Assembly: GCF_002234675.1 (NCBI RefSeq) | Contig: NC_019876.2 | Span: 13,327,245-13,391,244 of the forward strand | DNA: 64,000 nt | Direction of reading: 5' to 3' | Origin: Oryzias latipes | Lineage: Eukaryota; Chordata; Actinopteri; Beloniformes; Adrianichthyidae | Shown here: piece by piece, positions 1 through 10,302 of the stretch | Position numbering within the stretch: the stretch's first letter is position 1 | How the letters are laid out: each line of letters starts with the position of its first letter | Notes under the pieces: generated by a model | The model's database searches: none | Told to the model about the DNA's origin: nothing | What the model saw: the letters and a program-made list of their open reading frames with translations, nothing else | Made by a program: the position numbers and the translations under genes

Positions 1-71
1 CCAGCATTATATTACCTGCTTCAGTGCTAAAACAGTCTTTAGGGGAAAACAGATCTCTTATAAAAACAAAA

Positions 72-150
72 TAAATGTCTTTAAAGACCCACTCCAATTA
101 ATATGGGGTTTTTTAACATGTTCTTGTGGCATTGTTTTGATGGTGGAGGA
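72..150. mobile_element. end fragment of repeat family D
   Basis: CTTTAAAGACCCACTCCAAT followed by GTTTTTTAACATGTTCTTG matches the left end of the copy at 46302. The rest is missing, and MITE copy 1 follows directly. Confidence 0.5.
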
Positions 151-361
151 CCCTTGTGCTATCCTAGGCACTTTAACATTGGGAGTGAGGTCATCTGGAC
201 CCCACAAGACAGTGTGCTGAACCTTTTCTCTTCAATGATTTTTGATCTTCACTGGTGTCCATGGATTACATGAGATCCTCTCCACCCTTATCCACCTTTG
301 TCATGGGAGGGAGAACACGTCAATGTAAGGGTGGAATCATCTAAGATAGCACAAGGGTTAA
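151..361 (-). mobile_element. piggyBac-like MITE, copy 1
   Basis: This is the first of 14 copies of one short element. The family has 13-17 bp terminal inverted repeats beginning CCCTTGTGCTATC and ending GATAGCACAAGGG, a body of about 205 bp, and TTAA or a one-base variant at each edge. TTAA target sites with CCC-starting ends are the hallmark of piggyBac transposons; no transposase is encoded. Here the right TTAA (358-361) is intact and the left one is lost. 'Plus' orientation is defined as the end reading CTTAGATGACCCC first. Confidence 0.85.
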
Positions 362-366
362 AGTAA

Positions 367-470
367 CCAATCAACCAATGAAGCATGTGTTTGGACGGTG
401 GGAGGAAGCTGGAGTCCCTGGAGAAAACCCACGCATGCACAGGGAGAACATGCGTGCCCCACACCTCTGT
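367..470 (-). mobile_element. SINE fragment (tRNA-derived family C)
   Basis: This stretch matches the common vertebrate SINE segment that reads, in this strand, GGAGAAAACCCACGCATGCA followed by AGGGAGAACATGC. It abuts MITE copy 1 and lacks both ends. A fuller copy of the family is at about 43971-44222. Confidence 0.6.
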
Positions 471-649
471 GTACTTTTGTCTTATGTTGGCCACATTATA
501 TCACAAATTATAATGCAAGGCTGACAGGATAACTATTTAATCAGCCTTAGATGAAACATCTTATATGTTGTAGAGTAAAATCTTAAGCTAAGGGTAAGTA
601 GATCAACTGGAACAAAAGGAAAGTGGAAAAAAATGTCAGTCTGTGTTGT

Positions 650-862
650 TTAACCCTTGTACTATCTTAGATGACCCCACCCTTACATTGACGTGTTCTC
701 CCCACCATGACAAAGGTGGATAAAGGTGGAAAGATTTCATGTATTCCATGGACACCAGTGAAGATCACAAATCATTGAAGAAAAAAGGTTCAGTGCACTG
801 TCTAGTGGGTCTAGATGACCCCACTTCCAACGTTAAAGTGCCTAGGATAGCACAAGGGTTAC
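650..862 (+). mobile_element. piggyBac-like MITE, copy 2
   Basis: It is full length with TTAA at 650-653 and TTAC at 859-862. The internal open frame beginning MDTSEDHKSLKKKG starts near 745 and runs through the right terminal repeat into flanking DNA. I treat that frame as incidental. Confidence 0.88.
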
Positions 863-1863
863 ACCAGATCTTTATCAGTGTTGAGTTAACGAGCCACACC
901 CCTAAATGGAACAACAATCAAACAGGGTTGAGACAGGTGTCTTCTGTGTCTACTGTCACTAGGGGTGTGTATCCGCAAGAATCTGGTGATATGATTCGTG
1001 ACCTGGTACAATACATTATATATCCCAATGTTATACTGAAACACTTTTTTTTTTTTTTAAAGAGTATGACTTGCAAAAACCTCTACCTGAATATTAATAG
1101 GCCTTTAATTTCAATAAAATTGTAAAATTCCTTTTATTTAATTATCACAATGTTGAGCACCGCAGCTGTATCTCATATACAAGTTGCATTCACAATAAGA
1201 AAAAAAATAGATTAAATGTGCCTTAACCAATAAGGTTCTAAAAGCGAGATTGAGGAAAGAAAGTGCTGTTTATTTTCAGCATTGCGTAATGTGACCTTTC
1301 CCTTTAAACCAGAAGACACTTTGATTCTCAACATGCTGAAGCTGGCAAAAATGAAGACGACTTCTTTCTTCTTTTCTTAGAGAATTCGAAAATTAACTTC
1401 CTTCATTTTTTTTATATAATAAGAAGCCGGTTTTCCTCCCCGCAGGTTGATAAATCACTCATGTCCAATCTTAATTAGGTTGATTGATAGCTTTAGAGTT
1501 GGGAGTTTTGGTTCCAGATAGATTAAATAACTTTCATTTGTTTCTTTTCAAAAGCTGGAACTTTTCTATTTCTTTAAAATTTGACTTTTTGGTTATTCTT
1601 ACAGTTGAACTGTGGATGCTGTCTGTGTACTGATGTAAGCTATGATTAAGAATATTCAAGAGAAGACAAGATGAAAGGCTGTCAGCTGCGCCGTGCAAAA
1701 GAAAGGACGCCTATAATGTTGTTTTAAGAGGATCATTGAAAGATTAAGGAAGTGTACCTGTCCTGAAGTGAACTTGTTCAGTTTAATTCAGCAATTCATT
1801 GCTAAGTTTGTGTTTTGGGTATCTGCCAAATACTTGGAGCTTGTTTGCTCTGCTACTAATCCT
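863..1863. other. unassigned AT-rich DNA
   Basis: I see no gene, terminal repeat or target-site duplication here. There is a T-rich run near 1045-1060 and nothing with a coding signature. Confidence 0.4.
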
Positions 1864-2129
1864 TTAACACCAGAGATGTCACCGACCTAAATAACACACA
1901 CTCTTCCATAACTCCTCAACCATTCACACGATTATCGTGAATCCGCTGATTTTGATGCCATATCGGCTTTGCACCGATATGCAATGCTTCATTGACGCAA
2001 CCAAAAACAACGCTCTTCACTGCAACAGAATACGCTGGTTTATATATATTACAGTATATTGCGTAACTGGTTGAAGAGTTCTATAGACAAAAGAATGCCA
2101 ACACTGGAGCTCAGGCGTCAAAGGGTTAA
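1864..2129. mobile_element. TTAA-bounded repeat, possible second MITE family
   Basis: The segment opens TTAACACCAGAGATGTCACC and closes GGCGTCAAAGGGTTAA, so TTAA sits at both edges. Parts recur diverged at about 14280-14330, 16105-16260 and 28905-29190: the 'CACCAGAGATGTCAC' head, 'CGCTCTTTGACACACCGTA' and 'GGCTTTGCAC'. The ends are not well matched as inverted repeats, so the class is uncertain. Confidence 0.45.
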
Positions 2130-3026
2130 ACAGAGACGTAAACAGGATTTTCACTAAGGATGTTGGAATGGGTTTGAGCTATCTGAGGTCAGATCAGGTT
2201 CTGTTTTCTTTCAGCCATAAGCAAATATATTCTTTAAGCAAGAGTAAATATGTGATATGTGTTTGCCAATAGAGCATGGCATTGCAACATGCTTCACTTT
2301 AGTTTCTAAACACTCTGGATACTTCACCCCCGAGCTCCTAGATTCATGTCAAACCCTAAATCCTTTGCACATCACTGTCTGCTCTACAACCATGCTGGTT
2401 GTTGTTTTTACTAAATTTAGAACATATCTGTTAAAGCTTAGTTCTTACGTTGGACGAGAAATTCCAGTCATTCTTTTTAAGAGGAACTGGCTTTTTCCTT
2501 TACCGCAAATTCTTAAATCACTGAGACTGCTGACAGTCTCAGTCATCAGAGTGTAGGGTGGGGTTTTACCATTAATTTTCCAGAATCTGTTTGATTTTTT
2601 CAGTTCTTTTGATGCACTTGACTTGATTTGATTCAATTTTGAATTTACACAGTTAGGCATATTTGTAAAGAATACATTAATAATCTATATACATTTTTTC
2701 AAGATATTCATATTAATCTGATACAGCTCACATACTGTAAAACCTATTAGTAAAATAATAAACTAATGAGATTGTTAACAATACAGTGTTACATGGTTTG
2801 TCAAAAGGAAAAGCTCCAGCAAAAATGTGCAGATCATTAACATCGGACAGGCTTTAAACTGGCTCATATTACAAAACTGTTTTGCATTTGGTCATTGTAA
2901 AGGAAAGGCATAAAAAATCGATCTCTACTCTATGGATCGAATATTGATTCATTAAGCTTGGATTGATTCAGAATTATTGATCGATTTTATCAACCCAGGT
3001 TTACTAAAATATGCATTTTTATTATG
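2130..3026. other. unassigned intergenic DNA
   Basis: Short open frames on both strands have no recognisable domain. I see no mobile-element ends. Confidence 0.4.
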
Positions 3027-3030
3027 TATG

Positions 3031-4028
3031 TGTAGCAGGATGAGTTAATTGGGCTCCCAGGTGTAGGCACTCCAGTCCTGGTGCTGCTAATTAGCACCAG
3101 GCCACCTATATAGCGGGACGGAGCTGGCTTCTGCTCATTCCTGCCTGAGACTGTCTCCCTGGGTTCCTGCACCTGGAAGTGCAGTGCCGTGGATGTCACC
3201 ACTCCAGGTCGTACAGCCGGTGGGCTTGTGACTGGGGTGGAGGCGAAATGGGAACGGAGCGCATCGCTCCGGTTCCTGGTGATATCCCCCACTGACTGGT
3301 ATGTGTGCGATGTGTGCCTCTTCGCCCTGCATGTCCTCTGGTTGCAGAGGTAATGCCCTGCTGCCCGTTTTCTGGTTTGCCTCCACAGGGTGATTGGTGG
3401 AGCCCGCTGCTGCTGCTTTGCTTTTATCGTTTTTGCGGTGATTTCTCTGTCCGGGTCCCACCCCCGCCACGACGGAACCGGTTGGAGCGAACGCCCAGCT
3501 CACGGAGACCTCGTTGCTGCGGCATCTCACCGGACTGTGGACGGCTCCCACCAGCTGATCGGCGGTGGTTGGGCGGCTTACCAGCGCCCCGGAACACTAA
3601 TCATCTTTTTAATCTTTATTTTTAATTGTGTGTCTTTTATTGATATTGCCAATTTTATTCTTGTTTCAGGAGGTAGGAGGCCGAGGTGGTGGACTGCTGT
3701 GTCTGGTGGTGGGACCCAGTGTGCTGTGTGGTTTCCATCACGTGTGCAGTGATTCACAAAAGGGTGTTTGCATTGTTTTTATGGTGTTTTTAGCCACCTC
3801 GGTAAGCTCCTCCTCCAGAACATTTTTAACTGACTTTTATCAAGGATTGTTTTACTAAAAGGTTCCTTAACATTGTTTTTTAACTGAATTCTAAATTATA
3901 TTTTAAAACAAAACCACAGCCTCTGCCTTGGTTGAGAGCAGGACCTGCACCTGCCTTACTTTAAAATCTTTTCCTGGGGCTCAGCAGCCCCAGGTGGCGT
4001 TGTCAACCCGTTTTCTCGTGCTGCCACA
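3031..4028 (+). mobile_element. solo LTR of about 1 kb with 4-bp target-site duplication
   Basis: The block begins TGTAGCAG and ends CTGCCACA, a near-perfect inverted terminal repeat with the TG...CA signature of an LTR. TATG flanks it on both sides (3027-3030 and 4029-4032). It is much more GC- and CpG-rich than its surroundings and has a TATA-like sequence (CTATATAGCGGG) near 3105. No internal retroviral coding region or second LTR is present, so this is a solo LTR left by recombination. The superfamily (Ty3/Gypsy or ERV) cannot be set from the LTR alone. Overlapping short frames inside it are not genes. Confidence 0.75.
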
Positions 4029-4411
4029 TATGTATTTTTACGTCTGGTTGAGACCTGTAAACCTTTGACCGATACACAATTATTGATCTTGTTACTTTCG
4101 TTCAGCATCTTTAAAACCTTCTTTTCAGAATAAACTTCCGGTTTTCAATCAGTGAAAGTGCCTTTTTAAGAATCATTTCTCTAATATTCCCTTTTCCAGA
4201 TGGATATGCTCCAATTTATAAAAAAATGCTTTGTAAATCTTAAGTAATTACAAAAAGTACATTAAAGGTGTGGCTGTTTATAACTTGGCAACAGTACAAA
4301 CAAGTAAAGAGACCATTGTCAAAAGAAAACGTGAAAACGCAAAAGCCAAAATATATTAAAAAAAAGATCTTCTGACTCGAGCATCCAGAATCCATCCCTT
4401 TCAAGATGACA

Positions 4412-4560
4412 AAAATGGCTGACGCCAACCCAGCTACAGTTGGGTAAAGGCGGGGCACCCCGCCAGGTTGCTAGTCTGATGCAGGGTCACACACGCACAC
4501 ACCTAGGGGCAATTTAGAGTCACTACTTAACCTATGAAGCATGTTTTTTGATGGCAGGAG
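4412..4560 (-). mobile_element. SINE fragment (family C), reverse orientation
   Basis: Read on the minus strand it carries the usual 3' part of this SINE type: TGACTCTAAATTGCCCCTAG, a TG-rich stretch, then a segment resembling GCGGGGTGCCCCGCC. The tRNA-like head is missing. Confidence 0.6.
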
Positions 4561-4637
4561 TAGCTTTTCAAGTTAAACCAATACATTTCAAAGTTTAAAG
4601 TGTACCTCAGTTGATGTTAATTCTGAAAAGGTCTGTA

Positions 4638-5296
4638 CGGTGGCCCAGAAAGGTCACAACACATTAACTTAACACACAACACATTAACTTACAGAGGGAG
4701 GGGCTTTGGCTTCAAACTCTATCAGAGATGGAAACACGGGCGTCAGATTCAGACGCAGCTTTCACTGCGGGAGTTGAAGCAGAGACTCACTCTGGGATGA
4801 TTTTATGATCTCAAACATGGAAACATGATTACCATGCAGAACTCTTCAAATTAATAAACCCGATCTCTCCACATTCTCCGTGTCTACCATGCATTGATGT
4901 ACACAGACACCGCTCCATGTAGCGATCAGACGATTACTTTAGCTGGTAGCTCCTCCCACACGAGGCAGCGGTATCAAGCTTTAACCCTTGTCCTATCTTA
5001 GATGACCCCACCTTTACTTTGACATGTTCTCCCTACCGTGATAAAGGTGGATAGATTTCATGGAATCCATGGACACCAGTGAAGATCACAAATCATTGAA
5101 GAAAAAAGGTTCAGCGCACTGTCTAGTGGGTCTAGATGACCCAACTCCCAATGTTAAAATTCCTAGGATAGCACAAGGGTTAAAGAACACAATTTCTAAG
5201 AGGCGGGGCGGGCTTTGTGAGTTAATGTGTTGTGTTGTGAGTACATGTGTCGTGTGGTAATTTAATGTGTGGTGTTGTGACCCTTCTGGGCCACCG
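4638..5296. mobile_element. TIR element with repetitive arms, interrupted by a MITE
   Basis: The edges CGGTGGCCCAGAA (4638-4650) and TTCTGGGCCACCG (5284-5296) are exact reverse complements. Inside them, both arms are built from short repeats of CACAACACATTAACTT and its complement, giving long imperfect inverted repeats. The middle holds MITE copy 3. No transposase is present, and I could not identify a target-site duplication. Confidence 0.65.
4981..5183 (+). mobile_element. piggyBac-like MITE, copy 3 (nested)
   Basis: TTAA is intact on both sides (4981-4984 and 5180-5183), one of the clearest target-site duplications in the set. It lies inside the older TIR element at 4638-5296. Confidence 0.9.
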
Positions 5297-5380
5297 GAGA
5301 GGTCTGGGTTTGTTAATACATTGCAGTGAACACATTATAAGAAGGAAAAACAAATGATCACACACGTTTTTTTTTCTGTT

Positions 5381-5585
5381 GTAACCCTTTTGCTATCATA
5401 GGCACTTTAACATTGGGAGTTGGGTCATCTAGACCCACTAGCTGAACCTTTTTTCTTCAAGATTTGTGATCTTCACTGTTGTCCATGGATTCCATGAAAT
5501 CATCTTCACCTTTATCCACCTTTGTTATGGTAGGGAGAACACGTCAATATAAGGGTGGGGTCATCTAAGATAGCACAAGGGTTAA
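5381..5585 (-). mobile_element. piggyBac-like MITE, copy 4
   Basis: It is flanked by GTAA and TTAA and lies only about 200 bp from copy 3 in the opposite orientation, so copies 3 and 4 form a large inverted pair. Confidence 0.85.
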
Positions 5586-6330
5586 AACAGAAGAAACAAA
5601 CCAAATAGAAAAGCTAGTAATCATAATAGCCGTCCTAAATCAGCCGTCATAACAGCTTGTCCTAAACAATAAGATCGATGCTGCAGATTCTGTTTTTTTC
5701 CCCCCCATGGGCTTCAAAAGTGCAGCAATTAAAAAGGTAACACAAAAATAGAAGTGGTGTTTCATAACCACCACCCTGTTAAAGTCAACAAGGTAGAGAG
5801 CACAGGGCCATCAGTCTTTTTCTTTGCTGAGGTGGAACTACAGTAAGCCCTATCATATGACTGACACATGAGGCTTGGCAAAACAGCACATTCAACATTT
5901 TCCACAGGCATGACTCTTGTCATACTGAAAGTAATAAAAGAGTTCCTATGGAAATAAGAACAGCTCTCTTTCACCGTCTTTGTTACAGAAGATCTCTATT
6001 ACACGCAAGAAATCAAGTCAGGTGGATTAGTACACTCAACTGATACGGATCGTTTGAGTGCGTAGTTGTTGTTTTAGATAAAATCTTGGTAAAAGCTTTC
6101 ATTTTTTTTGTTCACAACTTCCTCCCCTGAATCACAGCATTGGCCAAAAACACAAATGCTGCTCCTGACCTTTAAAACATTACAAAAATTATCAACATTT
6201 TTCACAATTTCCTCACTGTCTTGAAGGGCAATTAAGTTGCTGTAGTGTCGTCTTTTTGTTTCCAACTGGAATTATGACCATGAAGGGGGAGAGGAATCAT
6301 CATCGCAGGTCTATCGCAGGTTGGGTGCTG
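5586..6330. other. unassigned intergenic DNA
   Basis: No gene or mobile-element boundary can be recognised. Short frames on the minus strand near 5762-5974 and 6074-6265 have no domain signature. Confidence 0.4.
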
Positions 6331-7260
6331 GTTGAAGTGAGCTAGTTTTTAGTTTTGTGTTCACATCTCTGCATGTTGAATGTATGAGAACTGGACTGAG
6401 TTAGTGTGACATCACTCAAAGAAGACATCTCCCTTTAATCTCCAATGAAATGAAGTCAATTCAGTTGCCATTTTTTCACGTTATGGACACTGCCATGTTG
6501 GAGTCAGACGTCCTCAGTAAGCAGTGATTGGTCCGAAGTCTGTCAATCAAATAAAATCAATCGACGTTGGGAGCCAGAAGTCTAGTTCTCCATCCAGTTA
6601 TGGATGGAGAACTAGACATGTTGTCAATGTGACTGAGTAAACCCTCCCCCCTCGTGTTCCAAACAGGAAGTACCTGCCGGCTCCAAGAAGGCCAAATCCC
6701 ATAGACTTTTATGAATAAACATCATTCTTTTTGTCAAAAAAAATCATTCTTGCTCTGCTACATTTTTTAACATGTTCTTGATAATCCAATAAAAAAAATA
6801 CTTTTCTTTATTGCAATGTTATAAACTGACCTATGAGATGCCTCTGTAAAGATACAGAATGTGGTCTCACGTTGAATGTTCAAAATATTCGACAGATTCT
6901 CCTGAGCCTGCTTTCAAGTGGTAGGGGTGTGGCCTAACAAGCTGATTTCTGATTGGCAAAAGTGATTGCCTTAGAAATGTTGACCAGACTGATTTGGATA
7001 AATCGGTGCTAACTGATGTCTGGGTTCCAACATGGCGACGTCCGCATCGCGAAAGAGTGCCGACTGAATTGACTATTTGGTTGGAGCCAGAAGTAAGCCA
7101 TTTTCTATGGCTGTTGTCAGGTTCACTTAATTCAGTTCTCATATACAGCCAATACTCAGTGCTTAGTGCGCTGTCTTCTCTCACAAGCTCTGGGAGCTGG
7201 CAGGTAGCCATCCTCAAGAGCTGCACTGAGCTGCACCCAGAGCACTGACAGTCTGTCAGT
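6330..7260. repeat. interspersed repeat with inverted arms
   Basis: A stretch at about 6375-6560 (GAGAACTGGACTGAG, then a GACGTC-containing part, then GATTGGTC) recurs in the same orientation near 8285-8425 and, diverged and inverted, near 6990-7150. This suggests a non-autonomous DNA element or several overlapping copies. The exact ends are unclear. Confidence 0.45.
6581..6616. repeat. perfect hairpin, 16-bp arms and 4-nt loop
   Basis: TCTAGTTCTCCATCCA is followed by GTTA and then its exact reverse complement TGGATGGAGAACTAGA. Confidence 0.9.
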
Positions 7261-7470
7261 CAGACTCCAAACAAAACAAACTGATTCCTTGTATTTTATT
7301 CGCTCCAACAGTTAAAGAGTGAGTCATGTCCTTGCAGCAATGCTAGGAAACAGACCTGTTCATAAAACAGCAAACAAATGAGTCACAAAGCGCTAATACA
7401 TAATTAGCAGTAAAAGTAGAGTAAGAAAATGCGTCATGCTAATATTTGATGTCAATTCATTCCTGCAGGG

Positions 7471-7893
7471 CAGGGGTGTCAAACTCATTTTCACTGAGGA
7501 CCACATCAGCATAGTGGCTGTCCTCAAAGGGCCACATATAACTTATACATGTAACTGAATGTAATGAAAAATAAATGTAACTACTACTTAATGTTAAATA
7601 ACTAAATTATTTATTTATTCTAACTTTTTAAAGTGACAATTACAGTTGCATAGAAAATATATGTTTGCTTGTTACTTTAGCATAAATCCTCTTAAATTTG
7701 ATTCTGTCAGGTTAGGTTATGTGGACAGTGTTTAAGTCCTAATGTATAGTTGCCCAATCTGATATTTCAAGTCCAATTCCCCCCTAGATATGAATAAATA
7801 CACAACAATTTTTATTTTTTATTATAAGAAATGAAAAACTTTTATGCTCTCACATTTGGCCCCCGGGCCTTGAGTTTGACAGATGTGCTCCAG
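7471..7893 (+). mobile_element. non-autonomous hAT-like element, copy 1
   Basis: The left end CAGGGGTGTCAAACTCA and the right-hand TTGAGTTTGACA, followed by a decayed tip, are inverted repeats of the type found in hAT/Charlie-like elements. The body has no open frame. A reverse-orientation relative lies at 38666-39020, and the two share internal blocks such as TAGTTACATTTATTTTTCAT (seen as its complement here). Confidence 0.75.
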
Positions 7894-8279
7894 GGCATCC
7901 ACACCTACATTTTCAGCCAGCTCCTCACCAGATAAAGGTAAGTCTTTGTAGGTCCTAGTAAACATCCATCCGTGATTCAGAATAAGGTTATGACATTAAT
8001 CACTGATCGTTCCAGAGAAGGACCCCCATTTTCTGCTCCACTCCTATAGTCTCTCAAACAAGAGCAGGTGAGTCCAATTAAGGGGCGTGTCCACATGCGG
8101 CATGCAAAGGGTTTAAAAACACAGCAAACATGCAAAAAACACCCAATCATGCAGCTACTCTCTGTCCCACCTGCTCACACAATGACAATGACTGAATGAC
8201 TAAATGTCTATAGATAACATTGGGATAATGTGCCAGCGACACACACGCAGAAAACTGTCTTACTGTTTTATGGTGCCTT

Positions 8280-8430
8280 TGTGTTTAGATCATTGTGTAT
8301 GAGAACTGGACTGAGCAAGTGGGACATCGCCTATAGAAAATGCTGTACTTTCAGCTTCAGCGAAAAGAAGCAAATTCAGTCACCATTCTTCCACGAAACG
8401 GACGTCAGGACAACATTGATTGGTCTGAAT
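8280..8430 (+). repeat. second copy of the 6.4-kb repeat
   Basis: It shares GAGAACTGGACTGAG, the C-rich ACGTC segment and GATTGGTC with 6375-6560. It is diverged and has no clear ends. Confidence 0.45.
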
Positions 8431-8988
8431 CAACATTTGTAAGGCAAATTCCAAATCCCTTCCACTGAAAGCAGGCTTGGAAATATCCATTAATCAAATA
8501 TTTGTGGTGGGAGCTAGCAGACATCACATGCTTTTACTCAGGCATCTGATTGGTCAGTTCATAATTTGAATCACTTGCAGTAAAGAAAAAAAATCACAAA
8601 AAAATTAGGATTAGCAGGAACATGTTTTAAAAAAGGTAGCAGACTAAGAATGGTTATTCTGAGAAATAATATAGCTGCTTAATTCTCAGAAGAAGTCTTA
8701 ATGGAATTTGGATTCTCTTCTTGTTTGGAATGGGAGCAGGGCGGGATTGCTCAATCCAGATCTTTAATACAGTCAGTGGTTCAGATCTAAAAGTAACTGT
8801 GCTTTTTTTTGTAAAGCTGATGCCTCACAGCCACTGGCTTGTGTGTGAAAGGAAATGTCTGCACTGAGATTTAGCAGCTCTGACACTTTGTGGATTCAGA
8901 CTGCACCATGACTTCCTTATTGAGGGCAGTTTAAAAAGGAAAGAGACTGGAACCTAATCAGTTCGCCAATTTGGTAGCTATCCATAGC

Positions 8989-9199
8989 TTAACCCTTGTG
9001 CAATCCTAGGCACTTTAACATTGGGAGTTGGGTCATCTAGACCCCACAAGGCAGTGCGTTGAACTTTTTTCTTCAATGATTTGTGATCTTCACTGGTGTC
9101 CATGGATTAAGTGAAATCTTCCACCTTTATCCACCTTTGTCATGTTAGGGAGAACACGTCAATGGTCATCTTGACCCCATAGGATAGCACAAGGGTTAT
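8989..9199 (-). mobile_element. piggyBac-like MITE, copy 5
   Basis: TTAA is at 8989-8992 and TTAT at the far edge. The segment before the right terminal repeat has a small deletion relative to the consensus. Confidence 0.85.
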
Positions 9200-10300
9200 A
9201 GGTATACATTGTTTTCCCTATGGAGATTATGTTCTTAAAAAAATATCCAGCCATAGGTGAAATCTACAAAGCAAGATTATAGATGTTTTAGGGCTGTAAA
9301 ACCCCTAACAACACACTTTAGACACTTTGCTCAGACAGACATGGAAATTTTCACACTTTTATTTCCTGTTTAAAGTCTAAAAGTTCAAGCCTTCATAGAA
9401 AAAAGGCAGCATTGGATAAAAAAAAAAAGGAAGATCTGCTTGTGCTCAAACAATCAAGACGCAGAACAGAGTTCGCTGTTGAAAAACAAAACAAAAAAAA
9501 AGGATCCAATATTAATGTTCATTTTGGTGCAGCTAAAATCTGGCCTTAAACCATTGAACAGCTTGGCTGTGCTATTGTGAAAGTCATATAAAGATTGATC
9601 TTTCATTTTTATCTTTTTCTTTAGAGTTAATTTAGTTTAATAAATTGATATATGTTTATTTGAAATTGTTTGAAATTGGGTTGACTAAAATTATTGATTA
9701 ACAAGAACTTATACCCAAAAATAATTACATAAAAAAAGCTTTTCATTTTGTTTTCTTAGCGATATGTGAAAATGAGTCGAAAAATGTCTGTACTCTTGTT
9801 AAATTTTCACCCAGTCGCTTTTTTTCAGTCAGCATCAGAATTGACAAAATGGTCTCCCAGAAGGTAAGGAGACAATATAAGGTAAACGACGCGTCACTGT
9901 TTATTATATTTAAACAAAAAGTGTCCACAATTTGGCATTGTTTTGACCTACTTTGGACAGCACCCTAAATGGTGTTACACATAAGTACATCTTGCGTTTT
10001 AACCAGTTAAACTGGTTATAAGTTAAAATTTCTTTAAGGCCAACTAATAAAGCTTCCAGTAATGAGAATCAAGCTATAGCTAATGTGGCCATTACAGAAG
10101 AACAACTCTGCATGACCTTATTCATCACTAGTTTGGGGGTTTGTGATGTTTTTGTTGTTTGAAAAAAAAAAAGAGATGGTATTGGTTTCTCTTTTGACAG
10201 AATCACATTATTTTGCAAGGCTGTGAAAGCAGCAAAATGTCATATCCTTGATCCTCACAGAATCCCAACTGTTGCGCATTTATTTCCCAAAGAAAATCCC
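9200..10300. other. unassigned AT-rich DNA upstream of the LINE
   Basis: It contains several A-runs and no coding signature. The 5' end of the LINE whose ORF begins at 10303 may lie in the last few hundred bases, but no boundary can be seen. Confidence 0.35.
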
Positions 10301-10302
10301 CT

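Noticed and set aside
739..1125. A 128-codon ORF starting in MITE copy 2
   Set aside because: The first 40 or so codons are MITE sequence repeated elsewhere and the rest is unrelated flank with a poly-F run; no gene signature.
3135..3752. Overlapping ORFs of 106-138 codons on both strands
   Set aside because: All lie in the GC-rich solo LTR, where long chance frames are expected; no domain seen.
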